Assembly (NCBI GenBank): GCA_016744705.1
Contig: JADGDU010000009.1
Location: 36,921-100,920, forward strand
Length of the DNA stretch: 64,000 nucleotides
Reading direction: 5' to 3'
Source of the DNA: Candidatus Krumholzibacteriia bacterium
GTDB lineage: Bacteria; Krumholzibacteriota; Krumholzibacteriia; LZORAL124-64-63
Shown: one piece after another, positions 61,426 through 64,000 of the stretch
Position numbering within the stretch: position 1 is the first letter of the stretch
Layout: every line of letters starts with the position of its first letter
Program-made: the position numbers and the translations under genes
The notes under the pieces: generated by a model
What the model was told of the DNA's origin: nothing
What the model saw: only the letters and a program-made list of their open reading frames with translations
The model's database searches: none

Positions 61426-61863
61426 ATGACAATAAATAAAACTCATGCAACCAGTCTGAAATTGACTTTGTTGATTCCAGCCCTTTTTCTGAGTGCCTGC
61501 GAAAAGCCCGAACAGGAGCTCAAGCTGGGCGACCTCACCTCTCCAGAACACACTTATATTGAACGCATCGTCATTCTGGAACGGGCTAAGGCCGTGGCCC
61601 TGGTAGACCGCGACCTGGGCAACGCCGTGCTGGACAGCCTCTCCCTGGCCTGGGGTGACAGCTCAGAAGCTGCCACCGCCGCCATGGCTCCCGTAGAGCC
61701 CCTGCGTTGCGAGGCCGTTCACGATCTTTTAAATCGCATCCTCATCTCGGAGCGGGACTCGCTGGTTCAAGCACCGTATGTTTACCGCCTGGCCATTCCC
61801 CTGGCAGACCCCGTCAAAAAGCTCCCTATGCAGGGGCCACCCGTCCAAAAGAAAAGGTCATAG
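61426..61863 (+). CDS. Small lipoprotein of unknown function
   Basis: A 145-residue protein with a signal sequence and lipobox LSAC (KLTLLIPALFLSAC), followed by an acidic mature part with helical character (EHTYIERIVILERAKAVALVDRD) and a basic tail ending VQKKRS. I recognise no family. GGCGGAG precedes the ATG by seven bases. It is divergent from tamA and converges on rseP with 16 bases between them; a role in envelope assembly is possible from the neighbours only. Confidence 0.72.
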   Translation: MTINKTHATSLKLTLLIPALFLSACEKPEQELKLGDLTSPEHTYIERIVILERAKAVALVDRDLGNAVLDSLSLAWGDSSEAATAAMAPVEPLRCEAVHDLLNRILISERDSLVQAPYVYRLAIPLADPVKKLPMQGPPVQKKRS

Positions 61864-61879
61864 GGCCCGGCGGCCATGA

Positions 61880-63292
61880 TCAATGGCCGCTGACTTTCCA
61901 CACATCCAGGACAATCACAAAGGTCATGAAAAGCAGCAGGATGATCAGCCCAATTTGGGTGGCAATGGCCTGCAGCCTTTCGGGCACCGGCTTGCCACCG
62001 CGAATCACTTCAAAAATCAGAAACAACACATGCCCCCCATCCAATACAGGAATGGGCATGAGGTTCAGCAGGAAAAGATTCACCGAGAAAAAGGCTACAA
62101 AGTACATGAGGTGCGAGAAGCTCCAACGCAGCATTTCTCCCGCCGCCTGTCCGATGCGCACCGGTCCGCCCACAGCGTCCAACCCCAGCCGGCCCATGAT
62201 GCCATCCCGCAGCACAGCCACGGTTCGCACGATGGTATCCTGAGTTTGGGCGGCGCCCAATTGGCAGGCTCTGCCAAAGCTGACTTTTTCCGATTCGAAA
62301 TAGCGCTCAATGGAAATGCGTCCCACGGAATTTCCGGGTTCAATTTCCTGCAATTTGGGGGCCACCAGGCCGTCCATTAAGACCCCGTCGCGCACCCACT
62401 TCAATTCGATTTCACGGCCCGGGGCATCGTTGACAATGCGGGCGATGGAATTGAAGGAGGTCACATCCTGGCCATCCACGGTGGTGATCAAATCTCCGGT
62501 TTGCAGACCCAATTCAGCAGCTTTGCCACCCTTCTGCACTAGCCCCACGGTGGTATTCCAAACTTCCAAACCGTTGGTCCAGTATCCCTCCGAGGCTATG
62601 GAGCACGGAGCCAGAGTCAGGTTCTCGGTCAGACCATCGCGTTCAATGGTCACGGACAGGGAAGTGGCTTCCGCGGCATCTTCCACGGAAAGAGGCGCCA
62701 GAGCCGCAAGGACTTGCCCCCATGTTGAAACTTCTTCACCATCCACACTAAGCAGTCGGTCGCCTACCTGCAGACCACTGGTGGCCGCAACGGTGTCTTC
62801 ATGAATCAAACCGATGGTGGTGAAGGGGATATCCCTGAGGCCACCCACAAAAACCAAAGTGGTGTACAGCAGGAAAGCCAAGACCAAGTTGAACAGAGGC
62901 CCCGCTACAAAAACCAAACCGCGCTGCCAAGCCGGTTTGTTGAAAAAGTGACGCTCGGGTGGAATGTCATCATCCAGTCCAGCGGCTTCCAGGTTTCCCT
63001 CTTCAGTTCCCAAAGGATATTTGCGTTCTTCCCAGGTTCCGGTGTCTTGAATCTCTTCCATCATGCCTTCGCCAGCCATTTTGACGTATCCCCCAAAAGG
63101 GATGGCTGAAATGACATATTCCGTCTCGCCCCAGCGCTTGCGCAATAGTTTAGGACCGATGCCGATGGAGAATGTTTTGACGTAGACGCCAAAAAGCTTA
63201 CAAAAAAGAAAATGTCCCAGTTCGTGCACCACGACCACCAGAACCAAAGTGAGCATGAAAGCAAAAATGCCCATGATCCAGATGTTGATCAA
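61880..63292 (-). CDS. rseP: RIP metalloprotease RseP (site-2 protease)
   Basis: Membrane-embedded zinc protease that makes the second cut in anti-sigma factors and clears signal peptides. About 470 residues: the first helix has the active site HELGH at residues 23-27, two PDZ domains follow (GLQVGDRLLSVDGEEV and GLQTGDLITTVDGQDV), and the C-terminal helix carries the LDG motif (NLMPIPVLDGGHVLF). TTG 63292 with GAGG six bases upstream is the preferred start and overlaps the dxr stop; GTG 63304 is also possible. It could process the anti-sigma factor encoded at 4232-4753, which is inference. Confidence 0.93.
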   Translation of the reverse strand: MINIWIMGIFAFMLTLVLVVVVHELGHFLFCKLFGVYVKTFSIGIGPKLLRKRWGETEYVISAIPFGGYVKMAGEGMMEEIQDTGTWEERKYPLGTEEGNLEAAGLDDDIPPERHFFNKPAWQRGLVFVAGPLFNLVLAFLLYTTLVFVGGLRDIPFTTIGLIHEDTVAATSGLQVGDRLLSVDGEEVSTWGQVLAALAPLSVEDAAEATSLSVTIERDGLTENLTLAPCSIASEGYWTNGLEVWNTTVGLVQKGGKAAELGLQTGDLITTVDGQDVTSFNSIARIVNDAPGREIELKWVRDGVLMDGLVAPKLQEIEPGNSVGRISIERYFESEKVSFGRACQLGAAQTQDTIVRTVAVLRDGIMGRLGLDAVGGPVRIGQAAGEMLRWSFSHLMYFVAFFSVNLFLLNLMPIPVLDGGHVLFLIFEVIRGGKPVPERLQAIATQIGLIILLLFMTFVIVLDVWKVSGH

Positions 63293-63293
63293 T

Positions 63294-64000
63294 TCAAACC
63301 TCACGTTCCGTCTGAGACAACCGGGCTACAATGACCTCAGCTGCTCGACGGGCTTGGGTGTCAAAAGCCAAGGCATCCTGCAAGCTACCCACCGGGTGGA
63401 TGCTTTCGGATTCCATCACTTCTTCAATGATTCGGGGGATATCCCCGTACTTAATTTTATGATCCAGCAGTGCGGCCACTGCCACTTCGTTAGCTCCGTT
63501 GAGAAGAGTGGTGGCTGAGCCACCAGCCTTTCCCGCCTGCATGGCCAAAGCCAGACAGGGAAAACGTTTCAGATCGGGTTCTTCAAAGACCAATTGCCCT
63601 ATTTGGAGCAAATCTAACCTGCTTCCGGGCAGGGGCCAATGCTTTTCCCCACATACAGCGTATTGGATGGGCAGCTTCATGTCCGGAGTGCCCAGCTGAG
63701 CCAGCAAAGCGCCATCTACAAACTCTACAAATGAGTGCACGTAAGAGCCTGGATGGACCAGGACCTCAATACGCTCATAAGGCACCGCAAAAAGATGATG
63801 GGCCTCAATAATTTCCAGACCTTTGTTCATCAATGTGGCGGAATCTACTGTGATTTTAGGTCCCATGGTCCAGGTGGGGTGATTTAAGACTTCAGCCAAA
63901 CTCACCTTTTGTAGATCAGCGGCGCTGGTTTGCCGGAAAGGGCCACCTGAAGCCGTCAGCACCAGTTTATGGATTTCTTCTTCAGTACGACCGGATAAAC
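63294..64000 (-). CDS. dxr: 1-deoxy-D-xylulose 5-phosphate reductoisomerase, 5' part outside the window
   Basis: Second enzyme of the non-mevalonate isoprenoid pathway. The frame is open to the right edge and reads LSGRTEEEIHKLVLTASGGPFR at that end; the visible ~235 residues include LTASGGPFR, NHPTWTMGPKITVDSATLMNKGLE, the catalytic EAHHLF, VHPGSYVHSFVEF, and NGANEVAVAALL, all standard Dxr blocks. The stop overlaps the rseP start region. The dxr-rseP pair is common in bacteria. The NADPH-binding N-terminal part is missing because of the window edge. Confidence 0.95.
   Translation of the reverse strand, partial: LSGRTEEEIHKLVLTASGGPFRQTSAADLQKVSLAEVLNHPTWTMGPKITVDSATLMNKGLEIIEAHHLFAVPYERIEVLVHPGSYVHSFVEFVDGALLAQLGTPDMKLPIQYAVCGEKHWPLPGSRLDLLQIGQLVFEEPDLKRFPCLALAMQAGKAGGSATTLLNGANEVAVAALLDHKIKYGDIPRIIEEVMESESIHPVGSLQDALAFDTQARRAAEVIVARLSQTEREV

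Noticed and set aside
1..64000. Mobile elements, CRISPR arrays, tRNA or rRNA genes
   Set aside because: I searched for transposase motifs, terminal repeats, regularly spaced repeats and tRNA-like folds by eye and found none that hold up.

Overview
The window is chromosomal DNA of a Gram-negative, free-living heterotrophic bacterium. The evidence is a TamA/BamA-like barrel with a TamB-like partner, lipoproteins with lipoboxes, a tripartite RND pump with a TolC-type channel, and several secreted proteins. GatCAB, the dxr-rseP pair, an ECF sigma/anti-sigma/DUF4252-like module, an FlgD-like C-terminal domain on a secreted peptidase and a recurring short C-terminal W..LK..YR tail together suggest the FCB superphylum or a neighbouring candidate phylum. 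That placement is inference, because no rRNA or ribosomal protein gene is present. Coding density is high, TTG and GTG starts are frequent, and I found no tRNA, rRNA, IS element, phage gene or CRISPR array.

Layout. 1-3.6 kb: three-gene biotin-dependent acyl-CoA carboxylase (carboxyltransferase cut by the left edge, biotin carboxylase, biotin carrier), closed by a terminator. 3.7-5.3 kb: ECF sigma factor, anti-sigma factor, DUF4252-like exported protein. 5.4-8.9 kb (minus): Na+-pumping methylmalonyl-CoA decarboxylase, order A-D-C-B. 9.2-11.0 kb (minus): M29 aminopeptidase and a small envelope protein. 11.2-12.5 kb (plus): methylmalonyl-CoA epimerase and a nitrilase-family hydrolase. 12.5-20.5 kb (minus): one long gene string of pepA, a MATE exporter, xseA, xseB, a three-gene ABC-2 exporter and a secreted protein. 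20.7-22.5 kb (plus): secreted protein, Yip1-like and DUF2752 membrane proteins. 22.5-29.2 kb (minus): three acyl-CoA dehydrogenases, 3-hydroxyacyl-CoA dehydrogenase and thiolase, with a lipoprotein inserted. 29.4-31.1 kb: lamin-tail secreted protein and an AT-rich membrane protein with a Cys motif. 31.2-37.5 kb (minus): heavy-metal RND efflux (CzcA, CzcB, CzcC types) headed by a small Cys-rich exported protein. 37.7-40.4 kb (plus): pair of M16 peptidases. 40.6-47.3 kb (minus): large hybrid sensor kinase, HD-GYP response regulator, M1 aminopeptidase. 47.5-50.7 kb (minus): gatC-gatA-gatB. 50.8-52.8 kb (plus): secreted M1 peptidase. 52.9-55.2 kb (minus): PcrA/UvrD helicase. 55.4-61.3 kb (minus): tamA-tamB. 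61.4-64 kb: small lipoprotein, rseP, and dxr cut by the right edge.

How it works together. Fatty and amino acid breakdown through the acyl-CoA dehydrogenases, 3-hydroxyacyl-CoA dehydrogenase and thiolase would give acetyl-CoA and propionyl-CoA. The carboxylase, the epimerase and the sodium-pumping decarboxylase connect propionyl-CoA and methylmalonyl-CoA in both directions. Seven metallopeptidase genes, most of them aminopeptidases or M16 type, point to a protein- or peptide-degrading lifestyle.

The most unusual signal is a shared C-terminal tail on otherwise unrelated secreted proteins ending at 21323 and 29394, with a looser version ending at 12497. Next come the three C-x2-H-x6-C-x2-C repeats at the mature N-terminus of the metal-efflux adaptor.
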